A DNA stretch of 64,000 nt from Cohaesibacter sp. ES.047 (lineage in GTDB: Bacteria > Pseudomonadota > Alphaproteobacteria > Rhizobiales > Cohaesibacteraceae): positions 2,080,501 through 2,144,500 of the forward strand of contig NZ_LT907844.1 in the NCBI RefSeq assembly GCF_900215505.1. The letters run 5' to 3'. Shown in pieces: positions 29,716 to 39,690 of this stretch. The notes beneath the pieces are model-generated. The model was not told the DNA's origin. It saw nothing but the letters and a program-made list of their open reading frames with translations, and ran no database searches. A program made the position numbers and the translations under genes. Numbering within the stretch: position 1 is the first letter of the stretch; each line of letters opens with the position of its first letter.

Positions 29716-31839
29716 TTAGGCTGCCCGAACTTCCGCAAGAAACCTCTCAACTTGAGCTCTGAGCTGCTCTGACTTGTTGCTCAGCTCTCCGGCGGTGCTT
29801 GTAACCTGGCTTGCCGCTGTTCCTGTTTCGCCTGCTGACTGCGACACGAATCGAATGTTTTCAGTCACTTCCTGAGTGCCGCGGGCGGCCTGTTCTACAT
29901 TTTGGGCAATTTCTCCAGTGGCCGAAGATTGCTGTTCAACGGCAGAAGCAATACTCGAAGCGATCGCATTCATATCGCCGATCGTTGTTCCAATCTCTTG
30001 GATTGCTCTCACCGCCTCATCGGTTTCAAGCTGAACGGTGCTGATCTGCTGGCTGATTTCCTCTGTTGCCTTGGTGGTTTGGCTTGCGAGCTCCTTCACT
30101 TCGCTGGCGACAACCGCAAATCCCTTGCCAGCATCGCCAGCGCGGGCGGCTTCGATCGTCGCATTGAGGGCCAAAAGATTGGTTTGCTCGGCAATGGCAG
30201 AAATCAGATTAACCACATCGCCGATCTTCTGGGAGGCGGTCGCAAGACCCTGGATCTGCCGATCCGTCTGTTCAGCCTGAGACACGGCACCCCCCGCTAT
30301 CTGGGATGACTGGGTTACCTGCCTGCTGATTTCCGCAATGGAGCTCGTCAGTTCTTCCGTCGCGCTGGCGACTGTTTGTACGTTTGCCGCAGCCTGTTCT
30401 GCGGCGCTCGCAACCGAGGAGGCCCTTTGATTGGTGTCGTTGGCAATGCCTGTGACTGCATCTGCCGTGCTTTCCATTTCTTTCGAAGTCGTGGAAGTGG
30501 CGGCCAGCAATTCACTGGCATCGACATCAAAACGTTGCGTCAACGTCGCGATGCGCTGTGCCCGTTCTTCCCTACGCCTTGTTTCCTCGGCAGCTCCAAG
30601 GCTCAGCTCATCGGCCTTGATCATATTGTCTTTAAAGACTTGTACGGCCACAGCCATGTCGCCGACTTCGTCGGTTCTTTCCTGGTAGGGTATCTCGGCC
30701 GACGTATCATGCCCGGCCAGCTTCTTCATGGAGCTGGTAATGTTGACAATCGGCTTTGCGATGCCGCGTGCAGCAAGAACCATGACGAAAGTTGCAGCCA
30801 CGCCTACGGTGATGCCCAGAATGATCATCCACATGGTCGCTGAGTGGGCGCGCTCAGTGAGCTTGCTCTCCAATTGATTGACATTTGCGAGCGCCACTGC
30901 CTTGGGCACCGAGATCGCAACTGTCCACGGCGTGTTATCTTCACTAAGGACGATAGGGGCAAAGATGTCGACTGCTTCGAACTTGCCATCGTCAATGACA
31001 GTGGACTTATCCTGGTCCATTGAATCGATGCGCTGCGACCAGCTTGTTCCGGCTTCGGCGACCTTTTTGCCAATGAGATTGGCATCTTCACTATAGGCAA
31101 CGATCAGTCCGTTGTCGTTGATGATGCTCACGCTTCCCTGACCCTCAAACAGGTCGGCATCAACGTTCGTGACGAGTTTTTGCACGAAGTTCAGATTGAA
31201 ATTGGCGCCGGTAATACCGCGAAACTTGCCATCAATCATGACGGGAACGGAGAAAGTAGCAAGGGAAACCAACTTTCCTTGATCGAGATAGGTCAGTGGG
31301 CCGATAACACGTTCTTTGCCGGTTGAGCGCGGATCAAGATACCACGCTCCCTTTTGCAAACCGTATGAAGCCATTGTGGTCTCTTCGTACTCCACAAGGG
31401 CCTGCACCACCGCTTTGCCTGATGCATCTCTGGTCCAGTAAGGAAGGAAACGACCCGTGTCATCGGAGCCGATGTCGGTGCGGTTCTGGTAGGTCGCGTC
31501 ATCGCCATCAAGAGCGTTGGGTTCCCAGGCCGAGTATGTGCCGTTGATCGTGCTGTTTTGCTCGACGGTATGACGCAGGATACCATTGAATTTCTCGCGC
31601 CGGATCTCGGCAGGCAAGCCATCGCTCGTCGATGCGAGTTCCGAAAACGTCGTCGCCATGTTGCGTGCGGTCTCGATCCCTACGCTCAGCCTTGACTTGA
31701 TGGCACCCGCTTGAAGGCTGGCTTCATTCAATAGGCGTTCTTTGATTTGACTGTCGATGATGCTTGTGGCGGTTTTCCCGATATACTCGTTCGTGTCACG
31801 AGAGAAGAACAGTGAAGTTACCACCAATGAAACCACAGT
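29716..31839 (-). pseudogene. Methyl-accepting chemotaxis protein, 5' end replaced by IS630
   Basis: A Cache-type chemoreceptor. Native sequence begins inside TM1 (TVVSLVVTSLFFSRD), then a large periplasmic double-Cache-like sensor (about residues 50-350: FNGILRHTVEQNSTINGTYSAWEPN, GVWYLDPRSTG-like YLDPRSTGKERVIGPL), TM2 (TMWMIILGITVGVAATFVMVL), HAMP and an MA domain with [37 protein letters not shown]. The native start and roughly 15-20 residues are missing where the IS ends at 31840. The frame nevertheless stays open into the IS, where ATGs at 31878 or 31941 could supply a new N-terminus (741 residues from 31941), so it may still be made. Confidence 0.75.
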
Positions 31840-31853
31840 AATACCAACGGCAT

Positions 31854-32414
31854 TTAATTCTGACCTTCTTGAGCCCATTTTCTCATACCTATTGAATGGA
31901 TGATGGTTGGGTTGGCGGAGAGGCTCTTCCATGCTTGGCAACCAGCATCAAGAATGGCGGCATAGTCTTCGAAGACCCGATTGGACAGGAAGGTACCGCG
32001 CAGATACTGCCAAATATTCTCAACTGGGTTCAGTTCCGGTGATTTGGAAGGCAACAGGAGGATGGTGATATTCTTGGGCACGTTGAGTCTGCTTGTCGTA
32101 TGCCATCCGGCACGATCCATCAGCACCACGGCATGAGCGCCGCGCGCCACTGTCCTTGAGACTTCTTCGAGGTGCATTTGCATGGCCTGTGTATTTGCAA
32201 AAGGCATCATCAATCCCGCGCCAACGCCACGCGCTGGACATATTGCACCGAACAGATAGGCATTTTTATATCGCTGATCGGCTGGCAGACGTGGTCTGGT
32301 TCCCTTTTTTGCCCATAGTCGGGCCAGTCCATTCTTCTGACCAAGCCTAGCCTCATCTTGCCACCAAATCTCGATGGGCTTGTTCTTTGGCAAATGGCCT
32401 ACATGCGCTGCCAA
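31854..32414 (-). CDS. IS630 transposase, OrfB (DDE catalytic part)
   Basis: About 186 residues carrying the catalytic DDE core: EIWWQDEARLGQK (first Asp), AVVLMDRAGWHTT (second Asp) and LPSKSPELNPVENIWQYLR (Glu). It has no good start of its own and is reached by minus-one frameshifting from orfA. The stop is only 13 bases from the IS end. Confidence 0.85.
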   Translation of the reverse strand: MAAHVGHLPKNKPIEIWWQDEARLGQKNGLARLWAKKGTRPRLPADQRYKNAYLFGAICPARGVGAGLMMPFANTQAMQMHLEEVSRTVARGAHAVVLMDRAGWHTTSRLNVPKNITILLLPSKSPELNPVENIWQYLRGTFLSNRVFEDYAAILDAGCQAWKSLSANPTIIHSIGMRKWAQEGQN

Positions 32415-32920
32415 CGTTGCGGAGAAGTTTTTTTGAAAGCATCAATGACTTCAGGCTTTTGTTCTGGATGTTGAGGTCGACCAGATATGCGCACATACCC
32501 CATGCGGCGCAAAAGATCCCGTACTCCACGTTCCTTGTAGGAGACCCCAAACCGCTCTTGGATCACACGCACCAGATCCTGGCTACGCCAGACAGAGACG
32601 CCGTCCTTCTCAGGATCAGGACCGGTTTCAACGATAGCAACAAACTCTTCGAGCTGTTCTGGGCTCAAGCGCATGGGAGCGCCGGTTGCTTTGATGTCGA
32701 CAAGACCATCGGTGCCTTGCTCATTGAAGCGAAGAACCCAATCTCGCAAAGTCTGGCGGTCCATACCGCCGACTTTGGCGGCATCAGCACGGTTCATGCC
32801 GTCATAGACAGCCGCAATGGCCAGTAGGCGGCGGCTCTGTTTGGCATTGCGGCATCCTTTGGCAAGACGGCGCAAACTATCGGCGTCAAAAGCATCGCTA
32901 AGAATCAAAGCGGCAGACAT
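32399..32920 (-). CDS. IS630 transposase, OrfA (helix-turn-helix part)
   Basis: About 173 residues with the DNA-binding half: SRRLLAIAAVYDGMNRADAAKVGGMDRQTLRDWVLRFN, then a second HTH (WRSQDLVRVIQERFGVSYKERGVRDLLRRMGY). The A-AAA-AAC heptamer (minus strand, 32427-32433) near its end is a classic minus-one slippery site that joins it to OrfB, giving the usual fused IS630 transposase. Start: ATG 32920. Confidence 0.85.
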   Translation of the reverse strand: MSAALILSDAFDADSLRRLAKGCRNAKQSRRLLAIAAVYDGMNRADAAKVGGMDRQTLRDWVLRFNEQGTDGLVDIKATGAPMRLSPEQLEEFVAIVETGPDPEKDGVSVWRSQDLVRVIQERFGVSYKERGVRDLLRRMGYVRISGRPQHPEQKPEVIDAFKKTSPQRWQRM

Positions 32921-33018
32921 GGCAAAATCTCCTTTGCCATGTTGAATCACGCCAGTGCTAAAAATGGAATCCCTAAAGAGTCAGAACTTCACGCCCTTGG
33001 TATTACTGGCCAATATCG

Positions 33019-33315
33019 CTAGGCGCGTTCAATGCAAAGAGCAATGCCCATGCCGCCGCCGATGCAAAGGGTGGCAAGGCCCTTCTTGGCGTCGCGGCGA
33101 CGCATTTCATGCAGCAAGGTCACCAGAATGCGAGCGCCTGAGGCACCAATCGGGTGGCCAAGGGCGATGGCACCGCCATTGACATTCACCTTGTCGGTGT
33201 CCCATGCCAGTTCCTTGTTGACCGCAATGGCTTGAGCGGCAAAGGCTTCGTTCGCTTCGACCAGATCGAGATCATCGATTGACCAACCAGCGCGTTCCAG
33301 CGCCTTGCGTGAGGC
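33019..33315 (-). pseudogene. Acetyl-CoA acetyltransferase (thiolase), C-terminal fragment
   Basis: The last 98 codons of a thiolase II of the PhaA/AtoB type: [29 protein letters not shown], the His active-site block [19 protein letters not shown] and the second Cys block [11 protein letters not shown]. The N-terminal three quarters, including the acylated Cys, are missing. On the right the coding sequence passes directly into a piece of IS5-type transposase gene at 33316; on the left its stop lies 17 bases from IS630. A stranded gene fragment, either host or imported. Confidence 0.85.
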
Positions 33316-33785
33316 CACCTTTTGAACGGCCAAAACCTTCTTTTGGAGTCCCCGTTTTGCGCCCGCTGCCCCCTCTCTCGGGACATTGCTAACGCAATGC
33401 CCTGCCGGGCAGTGGATGATGGGCGCGGATGACGGTGCTGTCGATCATTTGAACCTGATTTGGTGCGGCGCCACTCTCGTTCAGCGCCTCAAGAACCATT
33501 TCCCAGAGACCCGCCAAAGTCCAGCGTCGGAATTGGCGATAGACCGACGACCATTTGCCGAACTCCTCAGGCAAGTCACGCCACTGTGCTCCAGTACGAG
33601 CAATCCAGAAGACCCCGTCAAGAACCAAGCGATGATCTCCCGCCGGGCGACCGCACGACCACGAATCGAGTGCATGAAAGGTTCGAAAAATGCCCATTCC
33701 GCATCGCTCATAGTCAATCGCGCCAACATAGCCTCCTTGAAAGCTATCTTGAATCATATCTCAGCTGATTTGGGAAACCAGTTTG
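33316..33785 (-). pseudogene. IS5-family transposase fragment
   Basis: N-terminal half of an IS5-type transposase on the minus strand, in two frames: MLARLTMSDAEWAFFEPF from 33729, then after a frameshift SGVFWIARTGAQWRDLPEEFGKWSSVYRQFRRW-like sequence ending [14 protein letters not shown]. At that point a 45-base hairpin element interrupts it; beyond the element the frame AAGAKRG...[12 protein letters not shown] resumes for about 15 residues before the junction to the thiolase. The C-terminal DDE half is lost. Confidence 0.75.
33370..33415 (-). repeat. Short hairpin element, copy A
   Basis: On the minus strand: CTGCCCGGCAGG, then stem GGGCATTGC / GCAATGTCCC around GTTA, then CGAGAGAGGGG. 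It interrupts the IS5-type transposase frame. Flanking segments match copies B and C, while the stem sequence differs but still pairs. Confidence 0.65.
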
Positions 33786-33789
33786 TCAA

Positions 33790-34172
33790 CAGATCCTAGA
33801 GCATGCTCTGATCAGTCGATTTGGAACACTTGGTCGTGTCGATCGGGAATTCCAGCTCCGCTCTGACAATGGATTGGTTTTTACCAGCAGGCACTTCACA
33901 GCCATGGTTCGAAGTTATGGTCTCAAACAGGAGTTCATAACTCCGCATTACCCGCAACAGAATGGAATGGTCGAACGTGTTATCAGAACAATGAAAGAAC
34001 AATGCTTTCACAGACACCGCTTCGAAACCATTAAACATGCAAATCGGGTTATAAGCGATTGGATTGCCTTTTACAATAATTACCGCCCGCACCAAGCACT
34101 CGCCATGCGGACACCCGCTGAGGCATTCAAATTAGCAGCATAAACTGTGCAGATTCCGATGGGTCAATACAG
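33790..34172 (+). pseudogene. IS3-family element, right-hand part (OrfB C-terminus)
   Basis: The last 115 or so codons of an IS3-type integrase-like transposase: LEHALISRFGTLGRV, LRSDNGLVFTSR (second Asp), ITPHYPQQNGMVERVIRTMKEQC (Glu), YRPHQALAMRTPAEAF, stop at 34143. The element's right end ATGGGTCAATACA follows to 34172. The left part is missing. A matching left end of the same type lies at 52020, on the far side of the polysaccharide locus and in the same orientation. Confidence 0.8.
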
Positions 34173-34446
34173 CCGTCCCTTGTGGTCGACAACCGCTTGA
34201 ACAGGCAGTTCGAAGTCGAGGCGGTGGAGCTTATGTCGAGTCTGGTGTTTGAAGATTTTTCAAGCAGCGGCTTTTTGTTGGGGTGATGCCATTGACGCCC
34301 TCAGTGGCGTCGGCGAGGTGAGCGAAGCTGCGAAGCTGCGAAGCTTGTGAGGTGGTCTTAGGCTGTAAATGCATAAAAGTTGTTTGTTTTTTTGTTTTGT
34401 TTGTGATTTAAGGACTTTAGGTGGTTGATCCCATACGAATTTATCT
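34173..34446. other. Non-coding remnant between IS3 and IS256
   Basis: About 270 bases with no supported gene. It contains a small tandem repeat of GCGAAGCT (three units, near 34323-34346). Its last eight bases, ATTTATCT (34439-34446), are the target copy of the IS256 insertion. Confidence 0.5.
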
Positions 34447-35763
34447 GGGACTATGGAGAATTTTGTGCCCTGGCGTGGTAACTCTAATATGAGGAGACCC
34501 ACGTATGAGCATCGACAAAGCCCTTTTGGATCATCTGATGGAAGGCCGCAAAGCGGGCGATCTGTTCGGAGAGGACGGGATTCTGCAAGAACTGACCAAG
34601 GCGCTGGCCGAACGAGCCCTGAGCGCCGAACTGGACGAGCATCTGACCGAAGAACGCGCCGATGCGCCGCCTGAAGGCGCGAACCAGGCGCCAAATCGTC
34701 GCAATGGCCGCAGCCAGAAGACGGTGACCACCGACAGCGGGAAGGTCATTCTCGACATTCCCCGTGACCGCAACGGCAGCTTTGATCCTCTGCTGATCGC
34801 CAAGTATCAGCGCCGCTTTCCCGAGTTCGACACCAAGATCATCAGCATGTACGCGCGCGGGATGACGACCCGCGAGATCCAGGGGCATATCGAGGATATC
34901 TATGGTATAGAGGCGTCCCCGAGCCTGATTTCGGCGATCACCGATGCCGTGATGGAGGAAGTGACCGCCTGGCAGAACCGCCCGCTGGAACCGTGTTATC
35001 CGATTGTGTTCATGGACGCGATCCGGGTCAAGATCCGCACCGACGGCGTGGTTCTGAACAAGGCGGTTTTTGTGGCCCTGGCTGTTCTCCCGGACGGCAC
35101 CCGCGACGTTCTGGGGCTTTGGTTCCAGGCCAATGAGGGTGCCAAGTTCTGGGCTAAAGTTCTCAGCGATCTGCGCAACCGTGGCGTTCAGGACATTCTC
35201 ATCGCCGTCGTGGACGGTCTGAAGGGCTTCCCCCAGGCCATCGAGGCAGCCTTTCCTCAGACCCAGGTCCAGACCTGTATCGTGCATCTGCTGCGCCATT
35301 CCATGAGCTTTGCCAGCTACAAGGATCGCAAGGCCGTCGCAGCGGCTCTTAAGGCTGTCTACACCGCTGTGGACGCAGCAGCCGCGGAGACTGCGCTGGC
35401 GGAGTTCGAAAACAGCGACCTTGCCGCCAAATACCCGGCAATCGCGCCGAGTTGGCGCCGGACTTGGAACGAGGTGATCCCGTTCCTTGACTATCCGCCC
35501 CAAGTGCGCAGGCTGATCTACACCACGAACGCCATTGAAGCACTGAACTCGAAAATCCGCCGGGCCGTTCGCTCCCGCGGGCATTTCCCCAGTGACGAGG
35601 CAGCTGCGAAATTGATTTATCTCGCCCTGAATGCTACTTCTGTGGAATGGAAACGCTCCGTGCGCGAATGGCACTCAGTGAAAAGCCAGTTCGCAATAAT
35701 GTTCGAAGATCGTTTCCAAATGGCGTAATCAAAGCGCCAGGGCACAAAATTCTGCATAGTCCC
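34447..35763 (+). mobile_element. IS256-family element, copy 1 (complete, with target duplication)
   Basis: 1,317 bases with 29-base terminal inverted repeats that differ at one position (they begin GGGACTATG and end next to CCCTGGCG). ATTTATCT occurs immediately before (34439-34446) and after (35764-35771), a perfect eight-base target duplication. This shows simple insertion without later rearrangement, unlike copy 2. Confidence 0.93.
34505..35728 (+). CDS. IS256-family transposase (copy 1)
   Basis: A 407-residue mutator-type transposase: DEHLTEERADA, SGKVILDIPRDRNGSFDP, YARGMTTREIQGHIEDIYG, the first catalytic Asp in IVFMDAIRVKIR, VVDGLKGFPQAIEAAFPQT (second Asp), and the Glu in YTTNAIEALNSKIRR. 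ATG 34505 follows GAGGAG. Apparently intact. It differs from copy 2 by a few substitutions only (Pro/Leu near residue 62, three near residue 295-300). Confidence 0.93.
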   Translation: MSIDKALLDHLMEGRKAGDLFGEDGILQELTKALAERALSAELDEHLTEERADAPPEGANQAPNRRNGRSQKTVTTDSGKVILDIPRDRNGSFDPLLIAKYQRRFPEFDTKIISMYARGMTTREIQGHIEDIYGIEASPSLISAITDAVMEEVTAWQNRPLEPCYPIVFMDAIRVKIRTDGVVLNKAVFVALAVLPDGTRDVLGLWFQANEGAKFWAKVLSDLRNRGVQDILIAVVDGLKGFPQAIEAAFPQTQVQTCIVHLLRHSMSFASYKDRKAVAAALKAVYTAVDAAAAETALAEFENSDLAAKYPAIAPSWRRTWNEVIPFLDYPPQVRRLIYTTNAIEALNSKIRRAVRSRGHFPSDEAAAKLIYLALNATSVEWKRSVREWHSVKSQFAIMFEDRFQMA

Positions 35764-35771
35764 ATTTATCT

Positions 35772-35889
35772 TCAAAAAGTGGACAGAGGATCCGGAAAGA
35801 TTCAAAATGAATCCGATCCATCAAATCCCGGGACCGAACACCTAAATTAAACAGCCTCAGGTAAACCCAGCGCAGTTCAACCTAAAGAA
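35772..35889. other. Short remnant between IS256 and glycosyltransferase gene
   Basis: No gene or clear structure; AT-rich. The 3' end of the minus-strand polysaccharide operon lies here, without an obvious terminator. Confidence 0.4.
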
Positions 35890-36807
35890 TTATATTCTCC
35901 TAAAAAGGGCTGCAGCATATAGCGCAATAGAGGAAATCAGTGTCTGGCGCCTAAATCCTCTACGCATCAATTCTAATGCGAACCCGACACTTCCCCCTTC
36001 GCGAGCACGAACAAAGCGATCAAGTTTGGCGGCATTTTCAACTGTAAGGTAACAAGAATTCTTCTGAAGTGCGCTCAGGTGAAGATCGGTCCAAGTTTTG
36101 AAGCGACCATTAAGTAGCATCTTAAAACGTATTATATTTTCACTCAATCCGGAGTTGTTACCAACCAAATTTGCTTCATGTTGGCGATATTCCACAAAAA
36201 CTTCTTTATCGTAAAATACGTTGCCACCTGCTCCAGAAACCCAGATATATGCCCACCAATCATGAGATACAATTCTTGAGTCGGCACTAACTTTTTGCAA
36301 GAGAGCTAATGTCGGAAAATTGAACACCATGGTGTTCCCACCCACGATAGATTGAACTAAAGCATTGCCAAAACACGGCTTATTGCTCATCAAAGGCGAC
36401 TGACCATACGGTATTCCCTTTGAATCAACTATTCTAGTACGTCCTCCATAAAGGCAAATCTTTCCAGACCCCATCAAAGCAATTTTCTCTTGAGCTTGCA
36501 ACAGCTTGTTAGGTAACCAGACATCATCTTGATCAGAGAAGGCATAATAATCGTAACCATCAGGAGCACAAAGCAGCAAACGCCTAAAATTTTCCGCAAA
36601 TCCTAGCTTTGGACCTTCAATGATTTTTACGTGTCCCTTGCTCCACCTCGAAGCCCATTTTTCTAGGTGTACCCACGTCCCATCTGTGGAGCCATCATCC
36701 GAAATCAGAAGGTCAATATTATCCACATTTTGATCAAGAATGCTTTCGAGTTGTTCATCTAAAAACTCGAGCCCATTGTAGGTGGCTAAAAGGATCAAAA
36801 AACGCAT
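35890..36807 (-). CDS. Glycosyltransferase family 2, rhamnosyltransferase-like
   Basis: A 305-residue GT-A enzyme: ILLATYNGLEFLDEQLESIL at the N-terminus, nucleotide-binding ISDDGSTDGT, and the DXD-like block YYAFSDQDDVWLPNKL, a pattern frequent in rhamnosyltransferases of O-antigen loci. Later SHDWWAYIWVSGAGG and EYRQHEANLVGNN are also family features. It follows rfbA (68-base gap) in the dTDP-rhamnose operon, so a rhamnosyl donor is likely. It is more AT-rich than rfbCBDA, closer in composition to the right-hand half of the locus. Confidence 0.82.
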   Translation of the reverse strand: MRFLILLATYNGLEFLDEQLESILDQNVDNIDLLISDDGSTDGTWVHLEKWASRWSKGHVKIIEGPKLGFAENFRRLLLCAPDGYDYYAFSDQDDVWLPNKLLQAQEKIALMGSGKICLYGGRTRIVDSKGIPYGQSPLMSNKPCFGNALVQSIVGGNTMVFNFPTLALLQKVSADSRIVSHDWWAYIWVSGAGGNVFYDKEVFVEYRQHEANLVGNNSGLSENIIRFKMLLNGRFKTWTDLHLSALQKNSCYLTVENAAKLDRFVRAREGGSVGFALELMRRGFRRQTLISSIALYAAALFRRI

Positions 36808-36875
36808 ATTTTTACGATATCAGATGAAACAATATTTTCGAGTTGTTATCCAGAATTCGAACCAACATTAAAATT

Positions 36876-37742
36876 CTACTGAGTGATTAGCATCCGCAAA
36901 TAAGTACCATAATCGCCCCTGCCTGCATTTTCGGCGAGTTTGGCTAGATCGTCAGCGTTAATAAAGCCCTTGGTGAAGGCGATTTCTTCCGGGCAGGCGA
37001 TCTTGAAACCCTGTCGTTTTTCAAGCGTGCGGACGAACAGGCCGGCTTCGAGAAGGCTTTCCGGCGTGCCCGTATCCAGCCATGCATAGCCGCGCCCCAT
37101 GATGGAGACGTTCAGCTTGCCGCGGTCGAGATAGATCTGGTTGACGTCGGTGATTTCATATTCGCCGCGCTTCGATGGCTTCAGGTCGGCGACGATATCG
37201 ACGACCGCGCTGTCGTAGAAATAAAGTCCGGTAACGGCCCAGTTGGATTTCGGCCTAGCGGGTTTTTCCTCAATCGAAATCGCCTTCATACTGGTATCGA
37301 AATCGACGACGCCGTAACGCTCTGGATCGTGGACGCGATAAGCAAAGACGGTCGCGCCATCGGTGATTGCCTTTGCGTCATCGAGAAGCTCGGGCAGGCC
37401 GTGGCCGTAATAAATGTTGTCACCAAGGATCAGGCAGGAGGGCGAGCCCCCCACGAAATCCGCCCCGATCATATAGGCTTGCGCTAGACCGTCCGGGCTT
37501 GGCTGTTCGGCATAGGTGAGCGAAAGCCCCCATTGCGCGCCGTCTCCCAGAAGCTTCTGGAAGAGCGGCATATCATGCGGCGTGGAAATGATCAGGATTT
37601 CGCGGATATCCGCCAGCATCAAAACGCTAAGCGGGTAATAGATCATCGGCTTGTCATAAATCGGGATGATCTGCTTGCTGATCACAAGCGTCATCGGGTG
37701 GAGGCGCGTGCCACTACCGCCTGCGAGAATGATGCCCTTCAT
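36876..37742 (-). CDS. rfbA: Glucose-1-phosphate thymidylyltransferase RfbA
   Basis: First step of dTDP-L-rhamnose synthesis. 288 residues, family length. The N-terminus [17 protein letters not shown] is the nucleotide-binding loop; [34 protein letters not shown] and [22 protein letters not shown] are hallmark RmlA blocks. It overlaps rfbD by four bases (ATGA). Confidence 0.95.
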   Translation of the reverse strand: MKGIILAGGSGTRLHPMTLVISKQIIPIYDKPMIYYPLSVLMLADIREILIISTPHDMPLFQKLLGDGAQWGLSLTYAEQPSPDGLAQAYMIGADFVGGSPSCLILGDNIYYGHGLPELLDDAKAITDGATVFAYRVHDPERYGVVDFDTSMKAISIEEKPARPKSNWAVTGLYFYDSAVVDIVADLKPSKRGEYEITDVNQIYLDRGKLNVSIMGRGYAWLDTGTPESLLEAGLFVRTLEKRQGFKIACPEEIAFTKGFINADDLAKLAENAGRGDYGTYLRMLITQ

Positions 37743-38638
37743 GATGCTCCTCCAGTGTCGCTGATCAGCGCGCGAACAACCTCGCGCGTCGATGCCTGCC
37801 AGTTTGGCATGCGGATACCGAATTCCGCCTCAAGCTTTCCGCAATCAAGCCGCGAATTGGCAGGCCGCTTGGCAGGGGTCGGATAATCCGCGGTGGTGAT
37901 CGCCGTCACCATCACGCGCTTGCCCGTCTCATCGTAAAGCGCGTCGAAGATTTCCGCTGCAAAGTCGGCCCAGCTCGTCTCACCATGGCCGCTCATATGG
38001 AATATGCCGCGCAATCCTTGCGATGAATTGGCAAGCATCTGCCGCGCGGCGGAAACCAGCGCTTCTGCAATATCCCGCGCGGAGGTGGGGCAGCCGAACT
38101 GATCGCCAACCACGCCCACGCTGTCGCGCGTTTCTGCAAGCCGTAGCATGGTCTTCACGAAATTCTTGCCATAGGGCGAATAGACCCAGGCGGTTCGAAA
38201 GATTGCATGATTGTCCGTTGCCCGCGCCACGGCCTCTTCGCCGTCCAGTTTCGAGCGGCCGTAAATGGTGGCAGGCCCGGTTGGATCGCTTTCGATATAG
38301 GCGCGGTTAAGCGTGCCATCGAAGACATAATCGGTCGAAAGGTGAAGCACCGGGATATTCAGGCTTGCTGCGGCCGCAGCCACAGCACCAGCCCCATCGC
38401 GGTTGTTGGCAAAGGCCAGATCGGGCTCGCTTTCCGCCGCATCCACCGCAGTATAGGCTGCCGCCGAAACCACCGTATCGGCCTTTGCCGCATCAATAGC
38501 TGCCCGCACGCTTTCTGCATCCGTCAGATCCATCTCGGGCCGCCCGATGGCAACCACTTCGAGATCGTCAAGGTTCAGCCCCTGCAAAGCCTGGCTCACC
38601 TGTCCATTTTTGCCCGTCACCGCAAGTCGCATGGTCAT
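37739..38638 (-). CDS. rfbD: dTDP-4-dehydrorhamnose reductase RfbD
   Basis: Last step of dTDP-L-rhamnose synthesis. About 299 residues of a short-chain dehydrogenase: [39 protein letters not shown], and the catalytic [10 protein letters not shown] placed the start at ATG 38638, which overlaps the rfbB stop (ATGA); a longer frame reaches 38701 inside rfbB. Confidence 0.94.
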   Translation of the reverse strand: MTMRLAVTGKNGQVSQALQGLNLDDLEVVAIGRPEMDLTDAESVRAAIDAAKADTVVSAAAYTAVDAAESEPDLAFANNRDGAGAVAAAAASLNIPVLHLSTDYVFDGTLNRAYIESDPTGPATIYGRSKLDGEEAVARATDNHAIFRTAWVYSPYGKNFVKTMLRLAETRDSVGVVGDQFGCPTSARDIAEALVSAARQMLANSSQGLRGIFHMSGHGETSWADFAAEIFDALYDETGKRVMVTAITTADYPTPAKRPANSRLDCGKLEAEFGIRMPNWQASTREVVRALISDTGGAS

Positions 38639-39690
38639 GCCTTCTTCAACATGCCAAGCCGCTTGCCGGAATAAACACCCTTGCGCAGCGGCTCCCACCA
38701 CCAGTCATTGTCGAGATACCACTCGACCGTCTTGGCAATGCCGGTGTCGAAGGTCTCTTCGGCATTCCAGCCAAGCTCGGTTTCGAGTTTGGTGGCGTCG
38801 ATGGCATAGCGCGCATCGTGGCCGGGCCGGTCGATGACGTAAGTTATAAGCTGGCTATGTGGTTTGCTGGAGGGGCGCAGTTGATCCATGATCTCGCAAA
38901 CGCGGGTGACGACATCGATATTGCGCCGCTCATTGCGCCCGCCGACATTGTATTTCTCGCCGGGACGCCCTTTTCTCGTAACAAGCCAAAGGGCGCGCGC
39001 ATGATCCTCCACGTAAAGCCAGTCGCGAATATTCGCGCCATTGCCATAAACGGGCAGCGGTTTGCCTTCCAGTGCATTCAGAATGATGAGCGGGATGAGC
39101 TTTTCGGGGAAATGGAAGGGCCCGTAATTGTTCGAGCAATTGGAGATTACCGCCGGGAAACCGTAAGTTCGCTGCCATGCAGAGACCAGATGGTCGCTTG
39201 CCGCCTTGGATGCCGAATAAGGCGATGAGGGATCGTAAGGCGTTGTTTCTTCAAATAGCCCCTCTTCGCCAAGCGAGCCGTAAACCTCGTCGGTCGACAC
39301 ATGTAGCATGCGGAAGGCCGCCTTCTTGTCATCCTTAAGGCTGTTCCAGTATTTGCGGCCTGCCTCCAGCATGTTGAACGTGCCGTTCACATTGGTTTGC
39401 ACGAAATCGGCAGCCCCGGTGATTGAGCGGTCGACATGGCTTTCCGCTGCCAGATGCATGACATAATCCGGCTGGAAGCTTTCAAAAGCTTCGGCAATCG
39501 CTGATTCGTCGCAAATATCTGCCTGTAGAAAGCGATAGTTTGGACGCTCCGCGATCGGCTTCAGCGAGGCGAGATTGCCCGCATAGGTGAGCTTGTCGAC
39601 ATTGAGAACCTCAGCTCCGATATCGCTGACGAGGTAACGCACGAGTGCCGAGCCGATAAATCCCGCCCCGCCAGTGATGAGAACCCGCAT
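38635..39690 (-). CDS. rfbB: dTDP-glucose 4,6-dehydratase RfbB
   Basis: Second step of dTDP-L-rhamnose synthesis. 351 residues: Rossmann motif [41 protein letters not shown] and the catalytic [12 protein letters not shown]. It overlaps rfbC by one base and rfbD by four, so the four genes are one translationally coupled unit. Confidence 0.95.
   Translation of the reverse strand: MRVLITGGAGFIGSALVRYLVSDIGAEVLNVDKLTYAGNLASLKPIAERPNYRFLQADICDESAIAEAFESFQPDYVMHLAAESHVDRSITGAADFVQTNVNGTFNMLEAGRKYWNSLKDDKKAAFRMLHVSTDEVYGSLGEEGLFEETTPYDPSSPYSASKAASDHLVSAWQRTYGFPAVISNCSNNYGPFHFPEKLIPLIILNALEGKPLPVYGNGANIRDWLYVEDHARALWLVTRKGRPGEKYNVGGRNERRNIDVVTRVCEIMDQLRPSSKPHSQLITYVIDRPGHDARYAIDATKLETELGWNAEETFDTGIAKTVEWYLDNDWWWEPLRKGVYSGKRLGMLKKA

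Larger units (their letters stand above)
31841..33002 (-). mobile_element. IS630-family element, copy 1 (complete)
   Basis: About 1.16 kb with terminal inverted repeats that begin ATACCAACGGC on the left and, on the opposite strand, TACCAAGGGCG on the right. It encodes an orfA/orfB transposase pair on the minus strand. The left flank is TA, as expected for IS630, but the right flank (TTAC) does not give a clean TA duplication, and the two sides belong to unrelated broken genes. This suggests a deletion or recombination across the element after insertion. Confidence 0.85.

Noticed and set aside
29560-29772. 70-codon plus-strand ORF after gapR
   Set aside because: Covers a terminator hairpin and the 3' end of the chemoreceptor gene; no motif.
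34260-34694. 144-codon minus-strand ORF across the IS256 left end
   Set aside because: Spans an IS boundary and is antisense to the transposase start.
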